The notes: generated by a model not told the origin, from the letters alone. A stretch of 64,000 nucleotides of DNA from Parvularcula sp. IMCC14364 (GCF_030758415.1 NZ_CP132334.1:2182001-2246000), one strand, 5' to 3'; positions 35,101-48,200 are shown, counted from the first letter of the stretch. Numbers and translations: made by a program.

Positions 35101-36236
35101 AGCAGAGTATCATCACCATCATTACCGGAGAGCAGATCGTTACCGCCGAAGCCTTCCAGTGTATCAGCACCTGCTGTGCCTTCGAGGATGAGACCATCAG
35201 CCTGGCCGGTGACTGGCGGGTTACCCACCACAGTGATGGCCAGTGTCGTGACATCCGTTCCGCCTTCACCATCATCGACGGTAATTTCGTAGTTGATGTC
35301 CAACAGCTCACCGAGCGTGAGATGGCGGAACAGGCTGTCGCTGGCCGTGAAGGTCCAGTCAACCGTACCCGCACCACCTGTTGTTGCTGTGACCAGCTGC
35401 AGGAAGGCCTCAGCGTCCTCAGGCGTCACATCGCCAGCATTGCCGGTGAATGAAACATCCGTGACGCTTGCTGTGTGGCTCTCGCTGTCAGTGTCCGTGA
35501 AGACGATCGTGCCACTGTCCGTCAGGGACGCTTCGTTCACAGTGTAATCGAAGCTGACGATATCGTATGTCTCTGAGCCTTGATCGGGCGCGATGAAGAA
35601 TGTGAACCCATCTTCAGGGCTCAGGAAATCACCAATCGTCGAGTTGAGATTATAGGTAACGCCATCGCCGTTAACCAACGTGATCTGATCGGTTGCCCCA
35701 TTTAGCGTAAGTTGCATCAGGAACTGATCAACCTGCGGCACACCATTAGGCGGGAACTCGGTTCTGTCAAATTCAGCCTGGCCGAAACTCCCAAGACCGA
35801 TGCCATATGAGCCGTTCACGATACCATCTGCAACAAGGAAGCCACCACCATCAGCGGTAAACACGCCCATGAATTCATCAGAATCCTGAATACCAAAAAT
35901 CAGGTCCTGATCACTGCCATCGCGGATGACTTCACCTGTAATGGTGATGGTCACCACGCTGTCAGCGTCGAATTCACCCGCAGCAAAGCCCGGGAATTCA
36001 ACAAGTGGATTTGTTCGTGTAGAGCCACCGGCCCCAATGGCGAGCACTGACGTGCCGTTATTGTCGATTACGGCAGCGGAGCGGCCTGAGGTTTCCGTGT
36101 TGAAATTCGCCAACAGATCATCTGCGTCAAAATTATCTGACTGGTCGATGCCGACTGTCAGGGAACTTGTGAGCGCAGATGAGTCTGCATCAATCTCCGG
36201 CGCTACGATAAGCCTAAAAAAAATCGTCGACATCAA
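32178..36236 (-). CDS. RTX/FG-GAP surface protein; probable C-terminal part of the giant adhesin
   Basis: The frame has 1,352 codons. Domains in order: a ~220-residue beta-rich domain of unknown type (about 18-235); a stretch like VCBS/cadherin repeats (about 240-340); RTX calcium-binding repeats (GFGGNDLLSGNDGDDTLLGG, about 350-375); a DFEDG...IENTT module (about 400-470); a second copy of the unknown domain (about 480-700); six 72-residue FG-GAP repeats, each with a DVNGDGxDD calcium loop (about 745-1187); and terminal RTX repeats with the DFEDDVDTLDLSAFG module. The C-terminus fits a type I secretion signal region. It has no ribosome binding site before TTG 36236 or ATG 36233, no signal peptide, and joins the upstream frame at an 8-base homopolymer, so it is probably not made on its own. 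Confidence 0.85.
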   Translation of the reverse strand: MMSTIFFRLIVAPEIDADSSALTSSLTVGIDQSDNFDADDLLANFNTETSGRSAAVIDNNGTSVLAIGAGGSTRTNPLVEFPGFAAGEFDADSVVTITITGEVIRDGSDQDLIFGIQDSDEFMGVFTADGGGFLVADGIVNGSYGIGLGSFGQAEFDRTEFPPNGVPQVDQFLMQLTLNGATDQITLVNGDGVTYNLNSTIGDFLSPEDGFTFFIAPDQGSETYDIVSFDYTVNEASLTDSGTIVFTDTDSESHTASVTDVSFTGNAGDVTPEDAEAFLQLVTATTGGAGTVDWTFTASDSLFRHLTLGELLDINYEITVDDGEGGTDVTTLAITVVGNPPVTGQADGLILEGTAGADTLEGFGGNDLLSGNDGDDTLLGGAGNDIFDIDVDSALSGSGVTITDTITDFEDGVDLIDVLDFGIEDIDAFLAARATEVNGDVRIELANGSATQLLIIENTTLAQLDASDFVQPEAVIEQPATRSFSLDANDLLPLVNNPTVTANVQNINEEDVLQASNGTQNTSFIEVPLTFAGAVDASDQVSITYTFDRQAIVSGDTDNDIFVGVHDGQKQISLFALDQAIAQFFVADFGADNTVVDQAVGNGATLNTLETGGANITANGFTENFKVQISLDGSNDQISISDINGQSLSFSSVIGDYLDPSNGLTFFIAGNFDTIGAPEVYNIVSAGVSVTGGFSANGNDSFIADLFAESFDGGEGNDTVSYVNSTAGVTVSLSNGEVVQTPGTFAASFELSSLLAVNGGDGSNGFILNGTDISDRSGFSVASAGDVNGDGVDDLIIGALNGDPNGQANAGESYVVFGTAGGFAASLNLSSLDGSNGFVLNGIDGDDRSGISVSGAGDINGDGVDDIIIGASRADPNGQGDAGESYVVFGQAGGFAASLDLSALDGSNGFVLNGIDAGDNSGRTVASAGDVNGDGIDDLIIGALNGDPNGQADAGESYVVFGSTTGFAASLELSSLDGSNGFVLNGIDVSDDSGISVSGAGDVNGDGIDDLIIGASGGDRIGGANFGESYVVFGSTAGFAASLDLSALDGSNGFVLNGIDADDISGFSVASAGDVNGDGVDDLIIGARGGDPSANLGEFNDGESYVVFGSTAGFAASLDLSALDGSNGFVLNGIDGGDLSGHSVAGAGDVNGDGIDDLIVGAVNADPNGQIDAGESYVVFGRGTFEAVVNVGGHAEGDVLIDIENLIGSDFNDVLTGNDLNNILDGADGDDMIFGGSGLDELTDGLGSDMLTGGADADIFIIEQEIASGVGTIDTILDFEDDVDTLDLSAFGFADQGSAIATATDIDTDGDEIVDSTQFMLTTGGADTQILVVEGILKADLQNHIDVGEVIS
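32690..34000 (-). repeat. Six tandem FG-GAP repeats, 216-bp DNA period
   Basis: A marker sequence ACCACATAGC occurs (with one variant) at 32701, 32917, 33142, 33358, 33574 and 33790: spacings of 216, 225, 216, 216 and 216 bp. Each unit encodes SGxSVxxAGDVNGDGxDDLI plus GESYVVFG, integrin-type FG-GAP. The 225-bp unit carries three extra residues. The units are very alike at the DNA level, suggesting recent duplication or conversion. Confidence 0.9.
36214..36236 (-). other. Homopolymer frameshift junction within the giant adhesin
   Basis: On the minus strand the upstream frame reads GAT TTT TTT TAG and stops, within a run of eight T (plus-strand A at 36216-36223). With seven T it would read GAT TTT TTT AGG CTT and continue into the 1,352-codon frame to give 7,236 residues. 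Confidence 0.75.
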
Positions 36237-39200
36237 GAGCAGCTATGGTCGTGTTCTCTATGACCAGGAACTGGGAAATAGCCGAGTTCGGTTGCAACTC
36301 AATTCTGACATTGCCATCAACTTCTACGGCATTGGCCACCACCTCAGAGATATCCGTGAAGAATGCACTCAGGTCGATCACGTCATCCGTTGCCAGATCA
36401 TTATCCTCGAAGTCGAGAATTGTATCCGTGATGGTAACACCGCTGTTGGAGTCCTGTGAGATAATGAACGTGTCAGCATCAGCACCGCCGTTCATTGTGT
36501 CACTGCCCTCACCATCAAAAATGGTATCAAGCCCGGAGCCACCAAAGATCTGGTTCTCACCGCCGTCACCCGTGAGAATATCGTCGAAATCCGAACCAAA
36601 GATATTCTCAATGTTGGAGAGCGTATCGCCTTGTGCATTGCCTCCCGTATTAACGCCTGTTGCGAGATTGACCGTTACGGCTGAGCCAGAGGTGATATAG
36701 GAAACTGAATCCTCGTCTGCACCACCATCAAAGTCATCTGCATTAAGGCCAGCGATGAAGTCATCATTGCCGCCCTCACCGAAGACGGTGCCGCCGACAG
36801 TGCCATCGGCACTGGTGAAGTTATCATCACCGCCGCCAAGGTTTACGTTGCCCGCAATGGTGCCCGAGTTGGTAATGTCATCAATGCCTGCGCCCGCAAT
36901 AATGTCTGCACCAATATCGCCGCTATTGTTTATGGTATTATCACCATCACCAAGATCAATCGATGCGCCTGTTGTTGCAACAGTCACATTGCCCACATCA
37001 AGATCGCCCGGGAACGCATCAGTAAAGTCGATATCCGAGAATGTGTATGTGACGGTTTGTGGGCCGAGCGGTGTCTCCACGAGGCTTGACCATGTCAGAA
37101 CGGCATTGGTTGTCACATCTTGATAGGAAACGGTGCCAGTTGGTGATGTTGTAACTGCGCCAGCATATCCTTCGATCGTGAAATCATTCGTATCTGTACG
37201 CTGTGTTTCCACACCATCAAGATAGGAATATGCTGTCACGTTCCAATTGTCGTTGTTCGGATTGATATCAATAATGACACCATTTGTCGGCGCGTTTGCT
37301 GCGCGATTGCCACTGGTCGTCACAATACTTGTCTGGCCTGTATCAAAATCAATGATAAACAAACGACCGTTATTCGGCACTGTGTTTGCCCCCACAATCT
37401 GTGTCTCAACAGGTACAACACCGCCAATGGTGCCGGTATTGACGAGATTGTCTGCACCGCTGCCACCTGTGATGGCATCCATACGGATTGTTCCTGAGTT
37501 TGACAAAGTGTTGCCGGTCGCAGTGGCCGCACCAGCCAGTGCAATGTCGCCTGTGATCGTGCCGTTATTGGTGAGGGAATCATCGCCGTCAGCCGCCGTA
37601 ACATCTCCTGTGATTGAACCGTTGTTGGTCAGGGTCAGGAGTGTTGCTGCATCCACAGTGCCGAAGCTGCCGCCTTCACTGTTTGTCAGATCAAGCGTGC
37701 CACCTTCGATATTGGTGATGGTGCCGTCGTTGGCTGTAACCGTCGCGTTGGTGGCGGTCAGGTTTGTGATGGTGCCGGTGTTTGTGTTCACCGTCGTCGT
37801 CGTGGACGAGATCGTTGTGATCGTGCCGTCATTGTCTACGGACGATGTTGTGCCAGCGATTGTTTCGATAGAGCCAGTGAGACCGCCATCATTATTGTTA
37901 TCCACAACTATCGTCGTGTCGCCACCAGTGACTGTGCCGCTGATGTTGCCACCATTATTGGTCAACGTATCCGTTGTGCCGCTGGTGGTGTTGTCACCAA
38001 AGTCAATGCCGCCCGTGACGGAGGCCGTAGAGCCAGCATTGACAAAACTGTCCATGCCTTCACCGGTGCTGACGCCGCCGCTAATGCTGCCAGCGTTGGT
38101 GATTGTATCATCACCAGCACCTGTGGTGATGCCGTTCTGGATAATGCCGCCCGAGTTGTTGGTGATGTCTGTAACATCAGTCGTAGCAATCCCGCCGATG
38201 ATGTCGCCGGAATTATCAATTGTCGCCGTCCCGTCAACACTGATGAGGTTGGTGATGTCGCCAGCGCTGTTGTTGGTCAGGTTCAGTGAGGATGCACTGA
38301 TGCCTTCAGTTGTGCCATCATTCGTGATGATTGCATCTTCGGCATATATATTGCCGACTGACCCGCCAATATTGTTGGTCAGGTTCAGGCTGACGTTTGA
38401 CGAGAGGCTGTAGATAGACCCGGCGTTATCGACATCAAAGCCATCGCCCTGAACCTGGCCGTTGATGGAACCGCCAGCATTATTCGTGACAGTATCCCCT
38501 TCCGAAGACGCACCGAGATTAACCATACCGGAAATCGTGCCGCTGTTTGTGAGGGTATCATCCCCACTACCGAGGGTGACATCGGCTGTGAGCATTGCGC
38601 CCGCGCCATTTGAAATCACGTTGTTGCCATCACCCAGATTGATGTTCGCATTTGTAGCGCCACTAGAACCATCAACAAAGCCAGTGATCGTGGTGTTGTT
38701 GAATATTCTGTCAGCACCGGAACCACCCGAGATATCTGCAGCGATTGCACCGTCGTTGAAGATCAGGTTACCGTCTTCACCCAGATCAATGCTGGTCGCA
38801 AGCGTGCCGCCATTCCCGTCATCGCCGCCATCCAGCGTCGCTCCAGCATCTACATCGATTGTGTCGCCTGCATCGCCCAGGCTGATGGATGATGAATCGA
38901 TATTACCACCGGCCAGAACATTGATTGTGTCTGCGCCTGCGCCCGTTGTAATTGTGCCGGTGATCGTAGTGCCGGCACCTTCATTGATGGTATTGTTGCC
39001 ATTTCCAAGATCAATATTCCCGGTGATTGTACCGGTGTTGTTGAGCGTGTCACCGCCGATTCCAGCCGTGATATCGCCGGTGATGACGCCGGTTGCATTA
39101 TTCGTCAGTGTGTTGACGCCGCCAGCCAGGTCGATATTGCCACCAATATCGCCGAAGTTTGTAAGTGTATCGTTTCCTGTCCCGCCTGTAACTGTGCCGG

Positions 39201-42200
39201 TAATATCGCCAGAGTTTGAAATAACAAATGTGTTGCTGGCGGAGATGTCGCCGATACTGCCATCAGGATCATTCAAGAGATCAAGGTCGTCTACGGAGAT
39301 ATTGCCGATCGTCGCGGTGTTGGACACTGCTGCGGCAGACGAACTGATATTGTCGATCTGATTATAGTTATAGACGGTGGCATAGTTGCCGGCCACATCG
39401 TACACGGAGCCAGAGTTTTGCACTTCAAAACCATCGCCCTGAACCGTACCTGTGACCGAGCCAGTATTGATCAGCTGATCGATGCCTTCGGATGTATTCT
39501 GGCCGAAGTCGATGCCGCCGTAAATGTTACCGTCATTGTAGATCGTCTCATTATACGACCCACCCGTAATCTCACCAGTGATGTCGCCATCGTTTGTCAA
39601 CTGATTAAAGCCATCACCCAAGGTGATGTCGCCGGTGATGGTGCCGCCTTCATTGTTGGTGACAGTATCTGAGCCGTTTCCGAAAGTGATACCGCCGGAA
39701 GAGCCGTTAATGAGGATTGCGCCGCTGTTAGCGAGCACATCATCTGTCTCGCCATTGGCCGTGTCTGCGTCACCGAAATTCAGCTCATCCGTGGTCAGGG
39801 AACCACCTGCGCTGACGGTGACTGTATCATCGTCATTATTCAGGTTGATAGACGCATTGTCGATGCTGCCGCCTGCCAGAACATTGATGAAATCTTCATC
39901 ATTACCCGTTGTAATGCTGCCAGTGATGGTTGTGCCCGAGCCTTCATTGATCGTGTTGGTACCTGCACCCAGATCAATGTCGCCACTGATGGTACCTGTG
40001 TTGTTGATCGTGTCGTCACCAGCGCCCGCTGTGATACTGCCGGTGATAGAGCCGTCATTGTTGATGGTAAGCAGTGTTGCTGCATCGATCATGCCGATTG
40101 AACCGCCCACGCTGTTCGTCAGGTCGAGTGTCCCGCCCTCAATATTGGTGATCGCACCAGTGTTCGACGAAACAGTCGTTGTCGTCGAAGTGATGCCCGT
40201 GATCGTGCCAGTGTTTGTGTTTACCGTTGCTGTCGTTGAGGAGACCGTGTTGATCGTGCCGTCATTGTCGATTGACGCATCCGTGCCAGCCACCGTTTCG
40301 ATGGAGCCAGTACCGTTATTGTCCACACTGAACTGATCGCCACTGACCGTGCCGGAGATCGAGCCACTGTTATTAATCAGGGCATCACCTGTTTCACCAG
40401 CTGAGCCAAAGTCGATGCTGCCTGTGAAAGTACCGCTATTGGTGACGGTATCGTCGCCAGCCTGCGCCTGCAGGTCGCCAGTGAAAGATCCGCTGTTGGT
40501 AAACGTATCATCGCCACTCCCCAAGGTATGCGTTTCACCGCCATCGATCGTGCCGTCATTCACGATGACATCAGCGTCACTACCGAGCTGCATGTCGCCT
40601 GTGAAGGTCGCACCTTCATTGTTTGTGATTGTTGTGACACCCTGGCCGCCACGGATGCTGGCAACGATAAGGCCACCGGTGTTGTTTGTGATGACATCGG
40701 CACCATCATCCAGCTGCAGGACAGCCGACGTGCCGGCGCCCCCCAGCCCCTGAATGGTGCCACTGTTGGTGATGTTGACCGCGTTGCCAGTTCCGGAATT
40801 TGTAACAACTAATGTGTTGAATACGCCATCATTGATGACATTCACGGCACCGAAACCGCCCAAGTTGCCGGTGTAGATACCAGTAGATGTATTCGTTATA
40901 TTCGTAACATCTAAACCGAAGAGACTACCTGTGATTGTTCCCGAATTGGTTAATGTGTTGGCTACGGTTGCGCTACCAAACTCGATACTGCCATCAATGG
41001 TGCCGCTGTTGCTGATGATGTCGTTGCCATCGCCGGTCTGAATCCGGCCGGTCACCGACGCGCCTGTGTTGTTCGTAAACGTATCGTCTCCATCACGCAG
41101 CGAAGCGGCCCCGGTCCCATCAGCAGCTTCGATTGAGCCATCGTTGGTGACCGTGTCATCGTTGTTACCGGTATCTATCCTGCCAAGGATAGAGGCACCA
41201 CTAGCGTTGGTGACAATGTTATCGCCGTCACCAAGATCAATCTCTGCAGTGATCTGGCCACCTTCATTATTGGTGACGCTGTCATCCCCCTCGCCAAGAG
41301 TGATGCTGGTGGTTGCTGAATCCTGCCCCTCGATCAGGCCATCATTGATGATGCTGTCATTGCCTGTGCCTGTTGTAATATCAGCGATGATCGTGCCGCT
41401 GTTGTCGAGGGTGTTATCACCTTCCCCGAAACTGACTGTTGTCGACAGAACAGTTGTGGAGCTGCCTTCGAGCACTTCTGTATCGCCGGAAATGGTCGCG
41501 CCTGCATCATTGGTAAGCTGATCGCTGCCATCGCCAAACTCGATAGAGCTGACGATTGACCCTGAATTCATCAGCACATCATCGGCTACGCCATTTGCGG
41601 TATCAGCATTGCCGAAATCAACAACGGAGGCTGTAATCGATGCGCCAACCCCATTGTTGATTGTATCGTCACCGTCGCCGAGGAAGATGTCACCAACCAT
41701 GTCACCATTATTGTTGATGGTATCATTGCCGCCATTACCATCGACATTGCCAGTGAGAGAGCCACTAACACTGATATTTAACGTGTCATCACCACTGCCG
41801 AATACAATGTTGCCGCTCATCTCACCCAGCGTGAGGATATTGTTACCGTCGCCCAGGTTAATTTCACCATTGATGACACCGCCGACCAGAACGAGGTCAA
41901 CGCCTTCGCCCAGGGTGATGTTGCCATTGACGGTTCCAGAAATGGTCAGTGTGCCGCCGCCGGCACCCATATCAATGTCACCGGTGAGCACACCGCCGGC
42001 CTGAATGTTGATGGACTCATCGCCACTGCCGGTCGTCAGGTTGCCCATCAGAGTGCCTGCGATGTCGACGATATTGTTACCGTCGCCAAGATCAACATCG
42101 CCTGTAATCAGACCGCCTGATGTGATGTTCAGTGTATCCACACCGCCAAGCGTCGTGATGTTGCCCGTAATGCTCTCACTACCGTTCTCGTTGATGATGT

Positions 42201-45200
42201 TATTGCCACCACCAAGATTGATATTGCCATTGATGACGCCGAAATTATTGACCGTGTCATCGCCATCACCGGCTGTGATGTCACCCGTGATGATACCGTT
42301 GATGGTGCTGCCATCACCGAAATTATCGAGAGTGTTGTTGCCATTACCCAGATTGATTGCCGCAGTGATGGTGCTGGTGTCATCATTTTCCAGCGAATCA
42401 TTGCCATCGCCGAAGGAAATTGTAAGTCCCTCGCCATTGATGCTGGCCCCGTTGGCATTGAACAACTGGTTGCTGCCATTGCCCAGCGCGATGTTGCCAT
42501 CAATGCTGCCGCCGTCATTATCGACCACGTCATTTCCAGTGTCGCCTGTAATATCGCCCGTGAACGTGCCCGTATTAAGGACAACCAGATCACCCGTGCC
42601 GCTGACTGAAATCGTGCCCGTGAAGCTGTTGGCATTATCAACAACGAGCGCACCATTGGCGGCGGTTACGCTGCCAGTGAAAGTTCCATCATTGTCGAGA
42701 AGGTTTGAAGGCTGACCCTGAACAGCAGCTATCTGCGACGCACCGCCAAAGGCGATAGAACCGCTGAAAGTTCCCTCTGCAGAGTTGGTGACTGTATCAT
42801 CACCCGCGCCAAGTGTGACAGCAGCCTGCATCGTGCCGTCATTAGTGATCGCATTGTCGCCATCGCCCAGATCGACGGGTGCATTGAAGAAGCCGCCTTC
42901 AGAATTGTCCGAACCCGTCAGGCTGCCGCTGTTGTTAAGGACATCAATATCACTACCGGTGCTCAGATTATCTGTGAGGATGCTGCCAGCATTCTCGATG
43001 GTGTTATCACCGTTACCCAGCGCAATATCACCTGCTACAAGACCTGAACTGGAAACAGTGAGTGTGTCTTCGTGGCTTCCTGTTGTCAGGTTGCCGTTCA
43101 ATTCACCAGAAACCGTGACCGCATTCGTGCCATTATCAAGCGAGATGTTGCCATTGACCGTGCCGCTTGTGATGTCGATCTGGTCGTCGCCTGTGCCTGC
43201 GCTGATATTGCCGTTGGTTGTTGTCGCAGAATTTTCAACGAAACTGTTGTCGCCCTCACCAAGATCAATCTCGCCATTGATGGTGCCGGAGTTGGTTACA
43301 TTGTCGTCGCCTGCACCCATACTGATGACGGCGATGCCTTCGTTACCATTGATGATGCCTGTATTGTTGAAGTTATCAGTGCCGCCACCAAGATTGATGC
43401 TCAGTGTATTGATGGTGCCGTCATTGGTCAGCGAGTCTGCACCCGTGCCCGTTGTAATGTTACCGGTGAACGTCGCGCCGCTGGCATTGACCACGCCATT
43501 GGGCCCGTCACCAAGGCCGATATTGCCTGTAATTATGCCTGAATTGTTGACGTTATCCAGACCGGCATCACCGTTGATGTTGCCCATGATGGTCGCGCCG
43601 GCAACATTGCTGACGGTGTTGAAGCCATTACCAAGACTGATATTGCCCGTTACAACAGCGCCGCTCTGGCTGGTGACGAAGTTATCATTCCCTTCGCCCA
43701 TGGTGGTGTTGCCGGTGAGCGTTCCATTGACCGTAATCGTGTCATTACCGCCCCCGGTGGAGACGTCACTGGAGATACTGCCATCGTTCAGGATGGTATC
43801 ATTGCCGCTGCCGGTTGTGATTGTACCGGAAATACTGCCGCTGGCTTCGTTGGTAACAGAATTGGTACCATTGCCGAGGTTCACAGCCCCGGTGATAGAG
43901 CCTGTATTGACAAGCTGATCATTCAAACTGCCGCCCGTAAGATTGGCATTGAAGGTACCGTCATTGACGAGTTGGTTGTTACCAGAGCCGAGGTCAACAA
44001 CACCATCTACTGTCCCGCCTGTCTCATTCACGAATGTATCAATGCCGGAACCAGTGGTCAGCGCGACCAGCATGGCACCACTATTGGTGATCTGGTTGAG
44101 GCCTGACCCAAGATTGACGACCGCCGCTTCATCAGATTCGTCACCTGCCGCACCCGTCAGTGTACCGCTGTTTGTGAGAATATCTCCACCGGACCCAGTT
44201 GTGATGCTGACACGCATGGTGCCGGAATTGTCAATCTGGTTTGTGCCATTTCCGAGGTCCACACTGGCGCTCGTACCACCTGTGCTGCCGTCTACCGGCC
44301 CTTCGAGAGTGCCGCTGTTCAGGAAAGTATCGTTGCCTGTACCAGTGGTCAGGGTGCTGGCATTGATATCACCAGCATTATCAATCGTGTTCGTGCCACT
44401 GCCGAGGTCAATGTTGCCTTGTACGACACCACCAGCCTGAACGCTCAGGTCATCATCACCGCCAAGCGTTGTGATGTTACCAATGATCGTGTCGCCAGAA
44501 CCTTCCGTAATTGAATTATCACCGGCCCCAAGGTTTATATCTCCCTCAATGGTGCCGAAATTGGTCACATCATCATCACCTGCACCAGCCGTGATGTTGC
44601 CCGTGATGAGCGCGCCAGAAGCGTTATCCAGCGTATTGTCCCCTTCCCCGAGGGAAATATCACCAGTGATCGCGGCATCCTGCTGATTATCAAGCGTATC
44701 GTCATCAGCACCAAAAGTAATGCTGCCGGTGATTTGTGCCGTCGCACCGTCAACAACGGAGGCATTGGTCAGTGTGTTTTCACCGTCACCAAGGTTGATG
44801 GTCCCATCAATGCTGCCGCCTGTGTTCGCAATGCTGTCGGCACCTGATCCTGTGGTGATGTTCGCGATGATGCTGCCACCCGCCATATTGACAACAGAAT
44901 TGTCGCCTTCACCCAGATTAATGATCGCGGTGAGTGTGCCTGGTTCAATTTCTTCGCCGCCATTTATGACAGCGCTGTTTGTCAGCACATCATTGCCACC
45001 ATCTGTGATGATGTTGGCTGACATGACGCCGCCTGTGTTGTTGATCGCATTATCCCCGGCGCCAAGCACAAGATGAGCCGCAGCAACGGAAGTGCCTTCA
45101 CTATTGAAGCCCGTAAAGACACCGCTGTTATTGACCGTATCCGCACCATCACCTGCAACGATGTTGGCGGTAAGCGATCCTGAATTGGTCAGCATATTAT

Positions 45201-48200
45201 CGCCTTCTCCAAAATCAACACTGGCAGCTTCTGTCCCGCCAGTGCTGCCAGAGATAACCTCATCACCACCCAAAGATCCGGCGTTAGTCAGCACGTCATT
45301 ACCGTCACCGAAGGTTATCCCCGAAGCTTCAGATGAGTTGATCGTAATGTTACCGGCATTCAGCAGCTGATCGTCATTGGCCCCAACGCCAATATCAGCA
45401 TTACCAAAGTTGATTGTCTCAGCGTTTACCTGTCCATTGATGACGTCAAGCGTATCATCACCATCAGCAAAGAGAATATCCGTTGCGTTGATTGTGCCGC
45501 CATTGACCGTAATCAGGTCATTACCACTGCCCATCTCAATAGAGTCAGCATTGATGGTCTGCAGTGACTGCTCTGTAATGGTATCGTCACCGGCACCAAG
45601 GATGATGTCGCCAGTGAGTGTGCCCGAATTCAACAGGGTATCATCCCCCGCACCCGTCATGACATCCGCCACTATTGTGCCAAAATTCGTGATGGAATTA
45701 TTGCCATCGCCCAGATCAAGCGATGCGGTTTCGGTGGACTCACCATCATTGCCGCCATTGAACTGGTTATTATTTGTAAACGTATCGTTTCCTGTACCTG
45801 TGAGGATATCGGCAAAAAGAGTGCCATCATTGGTGATGACATTATCACCGTCCCCGAGGTCAATCGAGGTGGCCAGTGAACCACCGGAGCTGCCATCAGC
45901 GAAGGCGGAAATCTGACCGGAATTATCGAGCGTATCAACACCGCTGCCACCAAGAATGGCGCTGCTCTCAATAGAGCCGGTATTGGTGATCAGGTTCGTG
46001 CCATTGCCAAGTTCAATATCGCCGATGATAATGCCGGTTTCATTATTCGTGATCGTATCATTACCGTCATCGAGCAGAAGACTGGCCTGAATGTCACCAT
46101 CGTTAGTGATAGTGCCGATGCCGCTGACAGCAATGTCGCCATCAATCAGACCACCCTCATTGTTTGTAAGGTCGAGGTCGAAAGCATTAATACCACTTAT
46201 TGTCCCATCATTGGTGATGAACGCATCACCCGCACTGACAAAGCCGGCAGTGCCACTATTATCCAGAGAAAGGCTGCCAACGGAAATATTATCAATATTG
46301 CCGTTATTGAATATATCGGCGCTTTCCGATGTGACGCTGTCAATCTGGTTGTCGTTCGTGATGCTGGCAAAGGTGCCAGCAACTTCCGTGATGGATCCGG
46401 TATTATTGACGTCGAAATCATCGCCACTGACCGTGCCGGAGATGATGCCTTCATTATCAAGCGTATCAAAGCCCTCGCCGGAAGCACCAAAATCTACAGA
46501 CCCGAAAATGGAACTGCTTGAGCCATTCATGAGTGCATCCGCACCTGCGCCAGTTGAGATGTCGCCAGTGATGGAACCAGTATTGGTAAACGTGTCCGTG
46601 CCGCTGCCCGTGGTGACGTTCGCTTCCAGCGTGCCGGAATTGTCGAGCGTGTTGTTGCCATCACCCAGATCAACCTCACCAATAGTGCTGACTGAGCTAC
46701 CATCAAGCGCGCCTGTGAGGATGCCGGTGTTAGTAAGCGTATCGTCGTCTTGCAGGGCCGTTACATTACCGCGGATTTCGGCTGTGTTGGTCAGCGTATT
46801 AGCTCCGGAGCCCAAGGCTATATTGCCAGAGATAACAGAACCTTCGGAATTACTGATACTATCGCCGCCTGCGCCGGTATCAATATTGCCGAAAATCACG
46901 GCGCTACTGTCTTGTTGAATAAGATCAGCCCCCGCACCAGTATTGATATCACCGAAGATATCCCCGCCTGACTGGAATATATTATCAGTACCGGAACCAG
47001 TCGTCAGAGAAGCGAGGAGAACGCCAAAGTTATTATTAACCGTGTTATTTCCATCGCCAAGATTTACTGCATTGTCAGCCTCTGAGACACCATCAACAAG
47101 ACCACTATTCAACGTCAGCTGATCATCGCCAGTGCCTGTTGTGATGCTGTCGCCAACAATCATGCCCGAGTTGGTTATTGTATTATTGCCATCACCGAGC
47201 GAGATGTTGCCGTTAATGGTGCCGTCATTCACAGTTACACTGTCCGCACCTGCACCCGTCGTAATGTTACCATTGATGGTGAACCAGGCCATGAAGTTGG
47301 ACGTTTCGGTGACAGAGTTATCTCCTTCGCCCAGGTCGATATCACCGTTGATTGTACCATCTGTATTGGTAAGCGTATCGTTACCGGCGCCGGTCGTTAT
47401 CGAGGCATTGATGAAGGCAAACTCGTTCGTAATTGTGTTGTTACCGTCACCCAGATCAATGGCGTTTGCGGCAGCTTCAGTTGAGCCGTCGATAGAGCCT
47501 GCATTGACCGTCAACTGATCATCATCAGCGCCAGTCGTAATGGCATCGCCATTGATCGAGCCGGAGTTGGTGATTACATTTGCGCCATCACCGAGGCTAA
47601 GGTCGCCATTGATCGTGCCGTTATTGACAGTGACAGTGTCGACACCACTGCCTGCGGTAATATTGCCATTGATCGTGGCAAGCTCTTCACTGCTAACGGT
47701 TTCGGTGACGGAGTTGTCCCCTTCGCCAAGATCAATGTTGCCATTGATGGTCGCATCCGTATTCGTAACAGTATCATTCCCGCCACCGAGAGAAATATCC
47801 CCCGTCATGGTGCCAGTGTTCGCAACGGTGTCGTCACCACTGCCGGTGGTAACAGATGCTGTGATGCTGCCATCATTGGTGAGTGTGTTCGTGCCGTCAC
47901 CAAGATTGATCGCGTTTGAACCAGCTTCAGATGAACCGTTGATTGAACCGCTGTTGACAGTCAGCTCATCATCACCACTGCCAGCCGTGATGGCATCACC
48001 ACTGATCGTGCCGCCATCAATCGTAAAGGCATTATTATCAGCCCCAAGATCAATATCGCCGTTAATAGTACCTTCTGTATTTGTCAGTATGTCGTCGCCT
48101 GCCCCAAGGCTGATATTGCCAGTAATGGAACCGGTGTTTGCGACAGTATCTGCTTCGTCAGCACTGTTGATATCGCCGTTCACCTGACCGGAGTTTGTAA

